Shown here piece by piece: positions 18,739 to 27,523 of a stretch of 64,000 nucleotides of DNA. Source of the DNA: Streptomyces sp. NBC_00287 (GTDB lineage: Bacteria > Actinomycetota > Actinomycetes > Streptomycetales > Streptomycetaceae); contig NZ_CP108053.1 of NCBI RefSeq assembly GCF_036173105.1, positions 7,130,001 through 7,194,000 of the forward strand, written 5' to 3'. The notes under the pieces were generated by a model. That model worked only from the letters and a program-made list of their open reading frames with translations, searched no databases and had not been told where the DNA came from. Positions within the stretch are counted from its first letter, which is position 1. Every line of letters starts with the position of its first letter. Both the position numbers and the translations under genes were made by a program.

Positions 18739-19565
18739 CGCGCCGAGCCGTAGCCCGTACGTTCGTCTATCTGTCGCTGATCGCGGCGACCGTGGTGGTC
18801 CTGCTCCCGCTGGTCGTGGTCCTGCTGACGTCGTTGAAGACCGAGCAGGAGATGGCGGAGGCGGACGGAGCTCTCTCGCTCCCCGGCAATCTGCTGAACT
18901 TCGACAACTATGTGACGGCGTTCCAGGACGGCCGGATGCTCTCGGCGTTCGGCAACACGGCCCTCATCCTGCTGGTCGCCATCGGCGGCACCGTTCTGAT
19001 CGGTTCGATGACGGCGTACGCGATCGACCGCTTCAGCTTCCGCTTCAAGAAGCTGGTGGTCGCGCTCTTCCTGGTCGCCGCGCTGGTCCCCGGGGTCACC
19101 ACCCAGGTGGCGACCTTCCAGATCGTCAACAGCTTCGGCATGTTCGACACCCTCTGGGCGCCGATCGTGCTCTACATGGGCACGGACATCGTGTCGATCT
19201 ACATCTTCCTGCAGTTCGTCCGGTCCATCCCGATCTCCCTGGACGAATCGGCACGGCTGGAGGGCGCCAACGCGTTCACGATCTACCGAAAGATCATCTT
19301 CCCGCTGCTGAAACCGGCGATCGCGACGGTGGTGATCGTGAAGGGGATCACCGTCTACAACGACTTCTACATCCCCTTCCTCTACATGCCCTCCGAAGAC
19401 CTTGGCGTGATCTCGACGTCCCTGTTCCGCTTCCGCGGCCCGTACGCGGCGCACTGGGAGACGATCTCGGCAGGAGCGGTGCTGGTGATCCTGCCGACGC
19501 TGATCGTCTTCCTGTTCCTTCAGCGGTTCATCTACAACGGGTTCATGCGGGGGGCGACGAGGTGA
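18735..19565 (+). CDS. Sugar ABC transporter permease, MalG-like
   Basis: The 276-residue protein has six hydrophobic segments. The EAA loop reads DESARLEGANAFTIYRKIIF. The start overlaps the preceding stop by 4 bp (ATGA). It ends 7 bases before the convergent rnd stop with no visible terminator in between. It is the partner channel subunit of the putative manno-oligosaccharide importer. Confidence 0.92.
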   Translation: MTRRAVARTFVYLSLIAATVVVLLPLVVVLLTSLKTEQEMAEADGALSLPGNLLNFDNYVTAFQDGRMLSAFGNTALILLVAIGGTVLIGSMTAYAIDRFSFRFKKLVVALFLVAALVPGVTTQVATFQIVNSFGMFDTLWAPIVLYMGTDIVSIYIFLQFVRSIPISLDESARLEGANAFTIYRKIIFPLLKPAIATVVIVKGITVYNDFYIPFLYMPSEDLGVISTSLFRFRGPYAAHWETISAGAVLVILPTLIVFLFLQRFIYNGFMRGATR

Positions 19566-19572
19566 TCAGCGG

Positions 19573-20877
19573 CTACGCTGACAGCGCCGCCACCAGAACC
19601 GGCGTCACCTGCTCGACCTGCCAGGGCCGAGCCCCGTGATGCGTGAGCGCGGCCCCGACGGTCTCCGCGTCCACGTCCGTCGGCGGCTCCCAGCACACCC
19701 GCCGCACCGTGTCCGGAGTGATCAGGTTCTCCTGGGGCATGTTGAGCCGCTCGGCCAGTGCGGAAACTCCGGCGCGGGCCGCGGACAGACGCGCGGCGGC
19801 CGCGGGGTCCTTGTCGGCCCACGCGCGCGGCGGCGGAGGACCGGTCACCGGCTGCCCGGGCTGCGGCAGCTGCGATTCGCTCAGCGCCTTGGCCCGGTCG
19901 ACGGCCGCCTGCCACTGCTCCAGCTGCCGTCGCCCCATCCGATGCCCGAATCCGTTCAACGCGGCCAGCCCATGCGCGTTCGCGGGCAGCGCGAGCGCCG
20001 CCTCCACGATCGCGGCGTCCGACAGCACCTTGCCCGGCGACACATCCCGGCGCTGCGCGATCCGGTCCCGCGTCTCCCACAGCTCGCGCACGACGCCGAG
20101 CTGCCGACGCCGCCGTACCTTGTGCATCCCGGAGGTGCGGCGCCAGGGGTCCTTGCGCGGCTCGGCCGGCGGCGCGGACGCGATCGCGTCGAACTCCTGC
20201 CGGGCCCACTCCAGCTTGCCCTGCCGGTCCAGCTCCTTCTCCAACGCGTCACGCAGATCGACGAGGAGCTCCACGTCCAGCGCGGCATAGCGCAGCCAGG
20301 GCTCGGGCAGCGGGCGGGTGGACCAGTCGACCGCGGAGTGCCCCTTCTCCAGGACGAAGCCGAGGACGCTCTCGACCATCGCGCCGAGCCCGACCCGCGG
20401 GAACCCGGCCAGTCGGCCTGCCAGCTCGGTGTCGAACAGCTGGGTGGGGACCATACCTATTTCCCTGAGACAGGGCAGGTCCTGGGTCGCGGCGTGCAGC
20501 ACCCACTCCGTACCGGAGAGCGCCTCGCCGAGACCGGAGAGATCGGGACAGGCCACGGGGTCGATCAGCGCCGTACCCGCGCCCTGGCGGCGCAGCTGCA
20601 CCAGATAGGCGCGCTGTCCGTAGCGGTAGCCGGAGGCGCGCTCGGCGTCGACGGCGACGGGGCCCGAGCCCGCGGCGAACGCGGCGATCGCGCGGGCGAG
20701 GGACTCCTCGTCGGCGATCACGGGCGGAATGCCTTCGCGCGGTTCCAGCAAAGGGGTCGGTTCAGGGTTCGGTGCCCCGGCCGGCGCCCCCGTAACAGAA
20801 GATCCGCCGTCGTCCGGAGGGGCGCCTCCGGTGGTTCGCAGTGAGCTGTCTGCTGCGGTGTCTTGGGCGTCGGTCAC
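19573..20877 (-). CDS. rnd: Ribonuclease D (3'-5' exonuclease with HRDC domain)
   Basis: This 434-residue RNase D-like exonuclease trims RNA 3' ends. A Pro/Ala-rich N-terminal extension of about 50 residues comes first. The DEDDy core follows: VAVDAERASG (Asp, Glu), ATQDLPCLREIG (Asp), and YAALDVELLVDL (Tyr, Asp). An HRDC domain lies near residues 250-320 (RRQLGVVRELWETRDRIAQRRD). GTG 20877 has no strong Shine-Dalgarno. The gene lies downstream of whiI on the same strand, separated from it by a 34-bp palindrome. Confidence 0.9.
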   Translation of the reverse strand: MTDAQDTAADSSLRTTGGAPPDDGGSSVTGAPAGAPNPEPTPLLEPREGIPPVIADEESLARAIAAFAAGSGPVAVDAERASGYRYGQRAYLVQLRRQGAGTALIDPVACPDLSGLGEALSGTEWVLHAATQDLPCLREIGMVPTQLFDTELAGRLAGFPRVGLGAMVESVLGFVLEKGHSAVDWSTRPLPEPWLRYAALDVELLVDLRDALEKELDRQGKLEWARQEFDAIASAPPAEPRKDPWRRTSGMHKVRRRRQLGVVRELWETRDRIAQRRDVSPGKVLSDAAIVEAALALPANAHGLAALNGFGHRMGRRQLEQWQAAVDRAKALSESQLPQPGQPVTGPPPPRAWADKDPAAAARLSAARAGVSALAERLNMPQENLITPDTVRRVCWEPPTDVDAETVGAALTHHGARPWQVEQVTPVLVAALSA

Positions 20878-20905
20878 CTGTCAAGGGTATCTGTGTATGG
20901 ACAGC

Positions 20906-20939
20906 GCCCGTCGACGGAACGTTCCGTCGACGGGCGCCT
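20906..20939. terminator. 34-bp perfect palindrome between whiI and rnd, probable whiI terminator
   Basis: Every base of 20906-20922 pairs with 20923-20939, with no spacer, centred on AACGTT. As RNA it would fold with a 4-base loop and a stem of up to 15 bp. It lies 114 bases after the whiI stop and 29 bases before the rnd start. A terminator is the simplest reading. The loop-free symmetry would also suit a dimeric DNA-binding protein acting on rnd. Confidence 0.7.
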
Positions 20940-21052
20940 GGGGGTCGTAAACCAGTCAGGTCGGTGAATCATCCGGTTCACGACAGGTGGGGCACGGGCG
21001 GGGGTGGATCAGCGGCCGATCCGTTCACGTCCGTGAATGGTGGGGTCGGGGG

Positions 21053-21715
21053 TCAGTGGATGATGCCGGTGCGCAGGGCGACGGCGACCATGCCGGCGCG
21101 GTCGCCCGTGCCGAGCTTGCGGGCGATCCGGGCGAGGTGGCTCTTGACGGTCAGTGCGGACAGGCCCATCGAGACGCCGATGGCCTTGTTCGACTGGCCC
21201 TCCGCCACCAGTCGCAGTACCTCGACCTCACGGCCGGACAGTTCGCGGTAGCCGCCCGGGTGGCTCGGGGCACCCGGGGGGCGGCGGTGCATACGGGCGG
21301 CGGCGGCGCCGATGGGGGCGGCACCGGGCCGGGTGGGGAGCCCGACGTTGGTGCGGGTGCCGGTGACGACGTAGCCCTTCACGCCTCCGGCCAGTGCGTT
21401 GCGGACGGCGCCGATGTCGTCGGCCGCGGAGAGGGCGAGGCCGTTGGGCCAGCCCGCTGCGCGGGTCTCCGACAGAAGGGTCAGGCCGGAGCCGTCGGGC
21501 AGATGGACGTCGGCGACACAGATGTCGCGGGGGTTGCCGATGCGGGGACGAGCCTCCGCGACGGACGAGGCCTCGATGACGTCGCGCACACCGAGCGCCC
21601 ACAGATGGCGGGTGACGGTGGAGCGGACGCGGGGATCGGCCACGACCACCATGGCGGTCGGCTTGTTCGGGCGGTAGGCGACCAGGCTTGCGGGCTGCTC
21701 GAGGAGAACGGACAC
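21053..21715 (-). CDS. whiI: WhiI, atypical orphan response regulator of sporulation
   Basis: The 220-residue protein has an N-terminal receiver domain (residues about 20-125) and a C-terminal LuxR-type helix-turn-helix (YRELSGREVEVLRLVAEGQS, then LTVKSHLARIARKLG). A candidate phospho-acceptor Asp is present in CVADVHLPDGSG and the Lys in GVKGY. The usual acidic pair is reduced (VADPRVR), as is known for WhiI, which is thought to act without normal phosphorylation. WhiI is needed for septation and spore maturation in aerial hyphae. GTG 21715 has AGGAGG just upstream. A sigma-WhiG promoter lies 43 bases upstream. No sensor kinase is adjacent. Confidence 0.9.
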   Translation of the reverse strand: MSVLLEQPASLVAYRPNKPTAMVVVADPRVRSTVTRHLWALGVRDVIEASSVAEARPRIGNPRDICVADVHLPDGSGLTLLSETRAAGWPNGLALSAADDIGAVRNALAGGVKGYVVTGTRTNVGLPTRPGAAPIGAAAARMHRRPPGAPSHPGGYRELSGREVEVLRLVAEGQSNKAIGVSMGLSALTVKSHLARIARKLGTGDRAGMVAVALRTGIIH

Positions 21716-21757
21716 CAGGCCTCCTGGGGTGCGGGACGGCTTTGAAGGTCACAGTCG

Positions 21758-21785
21758 TCTTCGGCACCAAACCTGAAGTTCTTTA
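21758..21785 (-). promoter_or_regulatory. Sigma-WhiG-type promoter of whiI
   Basis: On the minus strand TAAA (21785-21782) is followed after exactly 16 bases by GCCGAAGA (21765-21758). The consensus of the motility-type sigma factor WhiG is TAAA-N15/16-GCCGATAA, so only two bases of the -10 element differ. The end of the -10 is 43 bases from the whiI start. Genetic dependence of whiI on whiG is established in S. coelicolor. Confidence 0.8.
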
Positions 21786-21913
21786 GAGAATGATCACGAT
21801 CTAGTGAGTAACAATTGGTGCAATTCGGACGTACGGTCGATCGTTCGGTGAGCAAATCGGTTCGTTCGAGTGTCTGCTCATGACTGAAAGTGGCCGTATC
21901 GACAAAGTGATGC

Positions 21914-22582
21914 TTATCGCGACTGCGGTCCACGGCGCTGCGGCAGCGTCACCACCGCCGCGTCTCCGGGACCGGCCGGCGGCAAACCCGCGACCTGCGC
22001 GAGCAGATCGGCCCACGAGGCGAGATGCGCCGCGGTGTCCGGCACACCGCCGAGGCCCTCGCGCGGGGTCCAGGATGCGCGGATCTCGATCTGCGAGGCC
22101 GACGGACGTTCGGACAGACCGCCGAAGTAGTGCGAACTCGCGCGCGTGACGGTGCCGCTCGGCTCGCCGTACGTCAGTCCGCGCGCCTGCAGCGCACCGG
22201 TCAGCCAGGTCCAGCACACCTCGGGCAGCAGCGGGTCGGCCGCCATCTCCGGCTCCAGCTCCGCCCGCACCAGCGTCACCAGCCGGAACGTTCCGCGCCA
22301 GGCGTCGTGCCCGGCCGGATCGTGCAGCAGCACGAGTCGTCCGTCGGCCAGATCCTGATCGCCGTCGACGACGGTTGCCTCCAGCGCGTACGCGTGCGGG
22401 GCGAGTCGCTGCGGGGCGCGCGTCGACTCCACCTCGATCTGCGGCCTCAGCCGACTGCTGCGCAGGGCCTCCACCGCGGCTCGGAAGACGGGCGGCGCAC
22501 CACTGCTCGCCTGCCCGTCAGCCTCCCCGGTGTCCTTCGCGTCATCCATTCCACCCGACAGTCGTCCCTGAGCCGCAGCCAT
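21914..22582 (-). CDS. DUF3000-type conserved actinobacterial protein
   Basis: This 222-residue cytoplasmic protein has an acidic, Gly/Ala-rich N-terminus and a conserved core (residues about 30-200) with VFRAAVEALRSSRLRPQIEVE, WRGTFRLVTLVRAELEPEM and PEVCWTWLTGALQARGL. As far as I recall, this is the DUF3000 family, which in actinobacteria sits next to hemE. ATG 22582 was kept; a downstream ATG at codon 12 (MDDAKD) is possible. It is divergent from hemE with 104 bases between. The function is unknown, and no catalytic motif is recognisable. Confidence 0.8.
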   Translation of the reverse strand: MAAAQGRLSGGMDDAKDTGEADGQASSGAPPVFRAAVEALRSSRLRPQIEVESTRAPQRLAPHAYALEATVVDGDQDLADGRLVLLHDPAGHDAWRGTFRLVTLVRAELEPEMAADPLLPEVCWTWLTGALQARGLTYGEPSGTVTRASSHYFGGLSERPSASQIEIRASWTPREGLGGVPDTAAHLASWADLLAQVAGLPPAGPGDAAVVTLPQRRGPQSR

Positions 22583-22686
22583 GCGGGAAGATTAAGGGGA
22601 ATCGGCGTCCGGTGCGGGTCTAGACACCCGGTCGACCTCCCGGCCTGCGGGCGGGAGACGATCGCCCCCGTGCGAGACTGACCACC

Positions 22687-23742
22687 GTGAGTGCCAACGA
22701 CACGCAGCCGACAGCGACGTACGACTCCGCCTTCATGAAGGCATGCAGGCGCGAGCCCGTGCCGCACACCCCGGTGTGGTTCATGCGGCAGGCCGGCCGC
22801 TCCCTGCCGGAGTACCGCAAGGTCCGCGAGGGCATTCCGATGCTCGAGTCCTGCATGCGCCCGGAGCTGGTCACCGAGATCACCCTCCAGCCCGTGCGCC
22901 GTCACAACGTGGACGCGGCGATCTACTTCAGCGACATCGTGGTCCCCCTCAAGGCCATCGGTATCGACCTCGACATCAAGCCCGGCGTCGGCCCGGTCGT
23001 CGAGAACCCGATCCGTACCCGCGCCGACCTGGCGCAGCTGCGTGACCTGACCCCCGAGGACGTCTCCTACGTCACCGAGGCCATCGGCCTGCTCACCCGC
23101 GAGCTCGGGTCCACCCCGCTCATCGGTTTCGCGGGCGCGCCTTTCACCCTCGCGAGTTACCTCGTCGAGGGCGGTCCGTCGCGTACGTACGAGAACGCCA
23201 AGGCGATGATGTACGGCGACCCCGAGCTCTGGGCCGACCTCCTCGACCGTCTCGCCGAGATCACGGCCGCCTTCCTGAAGGTCCAGATCGAGGCCGGCGC
23301 CTCCGCGGTCCAACTCTTCGACTCCTGGGTCGGCGCGCTCGCCCCCGCCGACTACCGCCGCTCGGTCATGCCCGCCTCGGCCAAGGTCTTCCAGGCCGTC
23401 GCCGGATACGGCGTCCCGCGCATCCACTTCGGCGTCGGAACCGGCGAGCTGCTCGGACTGATGGGCGAGGCCGGCGCGGATGTCGTCGGCGTCGACTGGC
23501 GCGTCCCGCTGGACGAGGCCGCCCGCCGGGTCGGCCCCGGCAAGGCGCTCCAGGGCAACCTCGACCCGACGGTGCTGTTCTCCACCACCGAGGCCGTCGA
23601 GAGGAAGACCCAGGAGGTCCTCGACGCCGCGGCGGGCCTGGAGGGCCATGTCTTCAACCTCGGCCACGGCGTCATGCCGAACACCGACCCGGACTCGCTG
23701 ACCCGGCTCGTCGAGTACGTCCACACGCACACCGCGCGCTGA
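22687..23742 (+). CDS. hemE: Uroporphyrinogen decarboxylase
   Basis: This 351-residue enzyme converts uroporphyrinogen III to coproporphyrinogen III in heme synthesis. The N-terminal signature TPVWFMRQAGRSLPEYR contains the conserved Arg residues and is followed by the catalytic-Asp strand AIYFSDIVVP. GFAGAPFTLASY and NLGHGVMPNTDP complete the family. GTG 22687 is the first in-frame start after the divergent region. Its stop is one base from the stop of the convergent rhomboid gene. It acts with hemY and hemQ a few genes downstream. Confidence 0.97.
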   Translation: MSANDTQPTATYDSAFMKACRREPVPHTPVWFMRQAGRSLPEYRKVREGIPMLESCMRPELVTEITLQPVRRHNVDAAIYFSDIVVPLKAIGIDLDIKPGVGPVVENPIRTRADLAQLRDLTPEDVSYVTEAIGLLTRELGSTPLIGFAGAPFTLASYLVEGGPSRTYENAKAMMYGDPELWADLLDRLAEITAAFLKVQIEAGASAVQLFDSWVGALAPADYRRSVMPASAKVFQAVAGYGVPRIHFGVGTGELLGLMGEAGADVVGVDWRVPLDEAARRVGPGKALQGNLDPTVLFSTTEAVERKTQEVLDAAAGLEGHVFNLGHGVMPNTDPDSLTRLVEYVHTHTAR

Positions 23743-23743
23743 C

Positions 23744-24565
23744 TCACCACGTCTCCCGGGGCCGCGCCCGCCTGCCGAAGAGCAGACCGCGCGGTTCCGG
23801 CGGCGGTGGTGTGCCGGGTTTGAGTGGCCAGGCGAGCAGCATGCCCGCGATGAAGCCGACGACATGCGCCGTATACGCGACGGTCCCGGCATCGGAGATG
23901 CCCTCGCCGGACGAGTACACCGCCTGGAGCCCGAACCAGAAGCCCAGCACCAGCCAGGCCGGCAGCCGGAGCGGCAGGAAGATCAGGAACGGCACCAGGA
24001 CCCACACTCTGGCCTTCGGATACAGCACCAGATAGGCGCCCAGTACCCCGGCGATGGCTCCCGAGGCGCCGATCAGGGGGTCGCCGGAGTCGTCGTTGAG
24101 GAGCGCGAAGCCGTATCCGGCCGCGTAGCCGCAGACGACGTAGAAAAGGAAGTACCGCACATGGCCCATGCGGTCCTCGATGTTGTTGCCGAAGATCAGC
24201 AGGAAGAGCATGTTGCCGAGCAGGTGCAGCCAGCCGCCGTGCAGGAACATCGCGGTGAAGACCGACAGCAGGGGTGACTTGTCGTAGCCCGGCTCGCCGA
24301 CGACACAGCCGGGGCCCTGCGGGCCGACCGCCACATCGCCGGTCGGGACCAGGCCGGGCATCTGATCGTGGATCAACTCCCGTGGTACGGCGGCGTAGTG
24401 GTCCAGGAACGCGTGCAGCTCGCAGGTCTGGGCGAGCCGGCTCGCCCCGGGCACGCCCACCGTGCCGGGCATGGCGAGGAAGACGAGGACGTTCGCGGCG
24501 ATCAGGCCGTACGTCACCCATGGGGTGCTGCGTGCGGGGTTCACGTCATGGACGGGGATGACCAC
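23744..24565 (-). CDS. Rhomboid-family intramembrane serine protease
   Basis: The 273-residue membrane protein has six to seven hydrophobic segments. The family motifs are all present: HGGWLHLLGNMLFL (oxyanion His and Asn), the nucleophile Ser in LIGASGAIAGVLGAYL, and the catalytic His in AYTAHVVGFIAGM. A long external loop with several Cys residues (TCELHAF, GPGCVVGEPG) lies between helices 1 and 2. It cleaves substrate proteins within the membrane; the targets are unknown. ATG 24565 is preceded by a GAAGA-rich segment. Confidence 0.93.
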   Translation of the reverse strand: MVIPVHDVNPARSTPWVTYGLIAANVLVFLAMPGTVGVPGASRLAQTCELHAFLDHYAAVPRELIHDQMPGLVPTGDVAVGPQGPGCVVGEPGYDKSPLLSVFTAMFLHGGWLHLLGNMLFLLIFGNNIEDRMGHVRYFLFYVVCGYAAGYGFALLNDDSGDPLIGASGAIAGVLGAYLVLYPKARVWVLVPFLIFLPLRLPAWLVLGFWFGLQAVYSSGEGISDAGTVAYTAHVVGFIAGMLLAWPLKPGTPPPPEPRGLLFGRRARPRETW

Positions 24566-24661
24566 GAGTCTCTTCTTCCCTGGATGGGGTCCGGGAATCG
24601 GTGAACGCCGGGGTCTTTGCGTGCGTATGGCTTCTCAACCGGGTCTACGTGAGGACGGGCG

Positions 24662-24946
24662 ATGAACGATCGAGTTGCTGCTTCGATGCATGCGCTGCCT
24701 GATGGTGAAGCGGAGCTCTCCGTGGTGGTGCGGCTTCCCTGGGAGGACGTCGCACGGCTGGGTCAGGAGGCGGGACGGCTCGCCGCGCAACTGGGGCGGC
24801 CGGTGACGCTGGACGAGGCCGTGAGCCACCGGCTGCGGTCCGCCCGGGTCTCCGCGGCGCATGCGAAGCCGGGCGGTGAGCAGCCGATCGCCGCTCCGTC
24901 CACTGCGTCCGTGGCTTCCTTGCCGCGGATCAGCGGGTCGGCTTAG
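24662..24946 (+). CDS. Small hypothetical protein
   Basis: This 94-residue protein has a predicted beta-strand (AELSVVVRLPWEDVARLG) followed by two helices with a DEAVSHRLRS turn, and a Ser/Ala-rich tail. The N-terminal part somewhat resembles ribbon-helix-helix or antitoxin-like proteins, but no firm family is seen. GAGGA lies 9 bases before ATG 24662. Its end overlaps the convergent oxidoreductase stop by 4 bases. The gene-like codon use and the Shine-Dalgarno favour a real gene. Confidence 0.6.
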   Translation: MNDRVAASMHALPDGEAELSVVVRLPWEDVARLGQEAGRLAAQLGRPVTLDEAVSHRLRSARVSAAHAKPGGEQPIAAPSTASVASLPRISGSA

Positions 24947-26340
24947 GAGCCTTTCAACACCGCCTTCGTCGCCTTGCGGGCCGCCACCAGTACGGGATCC
25001 CACACCGGGCTGAACGGCGGGGCGTAGCCGAGGTCCAGGGACGTCATCCGGTCCACCGTCATGCCTGCCGTCAGGGCCACGGCCGCGATGTCGACCCGCT
25101 TGCCCGCGCCTTCCCGGCCGACGATCTGGACGCCCAGCAGGCGGCCCGTGCGGCGTTCGGCGAGCATCTTGACCGTCATGGCGGAGGCGCCGGGGTAGTA
25201 ACCGGCCCGGCTGGTGGACTCGATGGTGGCCGTGACGTACTGGAGCCCCGCCCGGCGGGCGTCCTTCTCGCGCAGGCCCGTGCGGGCGATCTCCAGGTCG
25301 CAGACCTTGCTGACCGCGGTGCCGACCACACCGGGGAAGGTGGCGTAACCGCCGCCGACATTGGTGCCGATGACCTGGCCGTGCTTGTTGGCGTGGGTGC
25401 CCAGGGCGATATGGCGCTCCTGGCCGGAGACCAGGTCGAGGACCTCCACGCAGTCGCCGCCCGCCCAGATGTTCTCGTGGCCGCGCACCCGCATCCCGAG
25501 GTCGGTGAGCAGGCCCTGGTGCCGGCCCAGGGGCAGGCCCGCCACGCGCGCGAGCGTCGTCTCCGGGCGGACCCCGATGCCGAGGACGACGACGTCCGCC
25601 GGGTACTCGGCGTCCTCCGTGGCCACTGCGCGGACCCGGCCGTCGTCGCCGGTGAGCACCTTGGTGACCTCGGCGTCATCGACCATGGTGATGCCGAGGC
25701 CCGTCATGGCCTCGTGCACCAGCCGGCCCATGTCGGGATCGAGCGTGGACATCGGCTCCGAGCCACGGTTGACGACCGTCACCTCGTACCCGCGGTTGAT
25801 CAGCGCCTCGGCCATCTCCACACCGATGTAACCGGCGCCGACCACGACCGCGCGCCGCCCACGCGTGCGTGCCAGCGTGTCCAGCAGGGCCTGGCCGTCG
25901 TCGAGGGTCTGCACCCCGTGCACCCCCGGCGCGTCGACGCCCGGCATGTCCGGGCGGATCGGGCGGGCCCCGGTCGCGATCACGAGTTTGTCGTACGACG
26001 TCCAGGACTCGGCCCCGGAATCGACGTCACGCGCGCGTACCCGCTGCCCGGCCACGTCGATCTCCATGACCTCGGTGCGCATGCGCAGATCGATGTCCCG
26101 CGCGCGGTGCTCCTCGGGCGTACGGGCGATCAGCTCGTCGCGCTCGGAAACCTCGCCGCCCACCCAGTAGGGGATGCCGCACGCCGAGTACGAGGAGAAG
26201 TGGCCGCGCTCGAAGGCCACGATCTCCAGTTCGTCGGCGCTCTTCATACGCCGTGCCTGCGACGCCGCGGACATCCCCGCGGCGTCGCCGCCGATCACGA
26301 CCAGCCGTTCCCGCGTACCCCGCCCAAGGCTCATGTTCAT
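24943..26340 (-). CDS. FAD-dependent pyridine nucleotide-disulfide oxidoreductase (CoA-disulfide reductase-like)
   Basis: The 465-residue flavoprotein binds FAD at its N-terminus (VVIGGDAAGMSAASQARR) and has the redox-active single Cys54 in SSYSACGIPYWVGG, typical of CoA-disulfide reductases and NADH oxidases. A second dinucleotide motif, VVVGAGYIGVEMAEAL, binds NAD(P)H. The segment DVVVLGIGVRPETTLA and a C-terminal dimerisation domain (GVQIVGREGAGKRVD) follow. It probably reduces CoA disulfide or a related thiol, or oxygen. ATG 26334 is an alternative start two codons later. Confidence 0.85.
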   Translation of the reverse strand: MNMSLGRGTRERLVVIGGDAAGMSAASQARRMKSADELEIVAFERGHFSSYSACGIPYWVGGEVSERDELIARTPEEHRARDIDLRMRTEVMEIDVAGQRVRARDVDSGAESWTSYDKLVIATGARPIRPDMPGVDAPGVHGVQTLDDGQALLDTLARTRGRRAVVVGAGYIGVEMAEALINRGYEVTVVNRGSEPMSTLDPDMGRLVHEAMTGLGITMVDDAEVTKVLTGDDGRVRAVATEDAEYPADVVVLGIGVRPETTLARVAGLPLGRHQGLLTDLGMRVRGHENIWAGGDCVEVLDLVSGQERHIALGTHANKHGQVIGTNVGGGYATFPGVVGTAVSKVCDLEIARTGLREKDARRAGLQYVTATIESTSRAGYYPGASAMTVKMLAERRTGRLLGVQIVGREGAGKRVDIAAVALTAGMTVDRMTSLDLGYAPPFSPVWDPVLVAARKATKAVLKGS

Positions 26341-26379
26341 GCGAACACGCTACGGGCGCAGATCATTTCGGGCTCGGGT

Positions 26380-27339
26380 TCAGTCCTCCTCGCGCGTGGG
26401 CTGCGGTGCCTGCCGGGCCGTCGGCAGCGGGCCGAGTGCGCTCGTCGCGGGCGCGGGCTCCGGGCGGCGCGCCAGCCGGGGGCGGACCAGCCACAGCCAG
26501 AGCACCACCAGCAGGGCCGCACCCACGGCGAACGGCAGCACCGCGGCGACCGCCATGACGATCCACCGCAGCATCGTCACGAAGGCGTCCCAGCCGCCCG
26601 TCAGCGCATCCGCGACCCCGGGGTCGTCGTCCTCGGCCGTCGCCTTCTTCACCGGAGTCTCGGACAGGGAGAGGGTGATGGTGGCGAGGCTCGTACGGTC
26701 CTTCAGGGAGGCCTGCTGGGCCAGCAGCGACTCCAGGTCCGCCTGGCGGGCGCTCAGCTCGCCCTCCAGCGTCACCACGTCGCTCAACTTGGTGGCCTGG
26801 TCCATCAGCTCACGGATCCGGATCACGCTGGCCCGCTGCGTCTTGATGCGGCTCTCCACGTCGACGACCTGGTCGGTGACGTCCTGCGCCTTGGCGGTGC
26901 GGTCCAGCAGCTTGCCCGTGCCCTCCAGGTCGGCGAGGACGTCCGCGTAGGAGTCCACGGGCACGCGCAGGACGACCCGGGTGCGCTCATTGCCCTTCTC
27001 GTCGCGCGTGGTCGTCTCGTTGCCGACGTAGCCGCCCGCGTTCTCGATGGTCGTACGGGCCTCGTCGAGGGCCTTCGGTACGTCCTTGACCTGCACGGTC
27101 AGCGAGGCCGTGCGGATGATGTGGCTCGCGGTGATTTTGGGTGGGGCGTCCGCCTTCTCGGCTCCCGAGTCGCCGGCGGCCGGGCCCGCGGCGCTGTCCG
27201 CCTGGGACTTGGCGGCCTCATTGCTGCCGGCGGAGTCACTGGAGGCGGCGCCGCCGGTGCATCCGGTCAGCGCCAGGGCTGCCGCCAGCAGGAGGCCGGC
27301 GACGGCATGGACAGGTCGTACGGAACGTCGTGCGCGCAT
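26380..27339 (-). CDS. DUF4349 lipoprotein
   Basis: This 319-residue lipoprotein has an N-terminal signal (AGLLLAAALALTGCTGG, lipobox LTGC), a Ser/Ala linker, and a DUF4349-type domain (IIRTASLTVQVKDVPKALDEA, ENAGGYVGNETTT). A coiled-coil stretch (VVDVESRIKTQRASVIRIRELM) and one C-terminal membrane helix (MAVAAVLPFAVGAALLVVLW) follow, with a cytoplasmic tail. ATG 27339 is the start of the signal peptide; the frame extends upstream but is not coding there. The protein therefore spans the membrane from the outside; its role is unknown. Confidence 0.82.
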   Translation of the reverse strand: MRARRSVRPVHAVAGLLLAAALALTGCTGGAASSDSAGSNEAAKSQADSAAGPAAGDSGAEKADAPPKITASHIIRTASLTVQVKDVPKALDEARTTIENAGGYVGNETTTRDEKGNERTRVVLRVPVDSYADVLADLEGTGKLLDRTAKAQDVTDQVVDVESRIKTQRASVIRIRELMDQATKLSDVVTLEGELSARQADLESLLAQQASLKDRTSLATITLSLSETPVKKATAEDDDPGVADALTGGWDAFVTMLRWIVMAVAAVLPFAVGAALLVVLWLWLVRPRLARRPEPAPATSALGPLPTARQAPQPTREED

Positions 27340-27523
27340 GGTGGCATTACCCCCGAGGGTCGTGACGACTGATGCTTCTTCGACGCCGGGAGGGGCCCGG
27401 ACGTTGGCCCGCGACGGTTCCGATGCGGTCACGGTCGGGACTCGGGGCGGGCACACGGCGGTCCGGCGCCGAAGGCCGAACGGCCCTGGCGGAACTGTCA
27501 GTGGCGTTTGAGAGAGTGGGATC

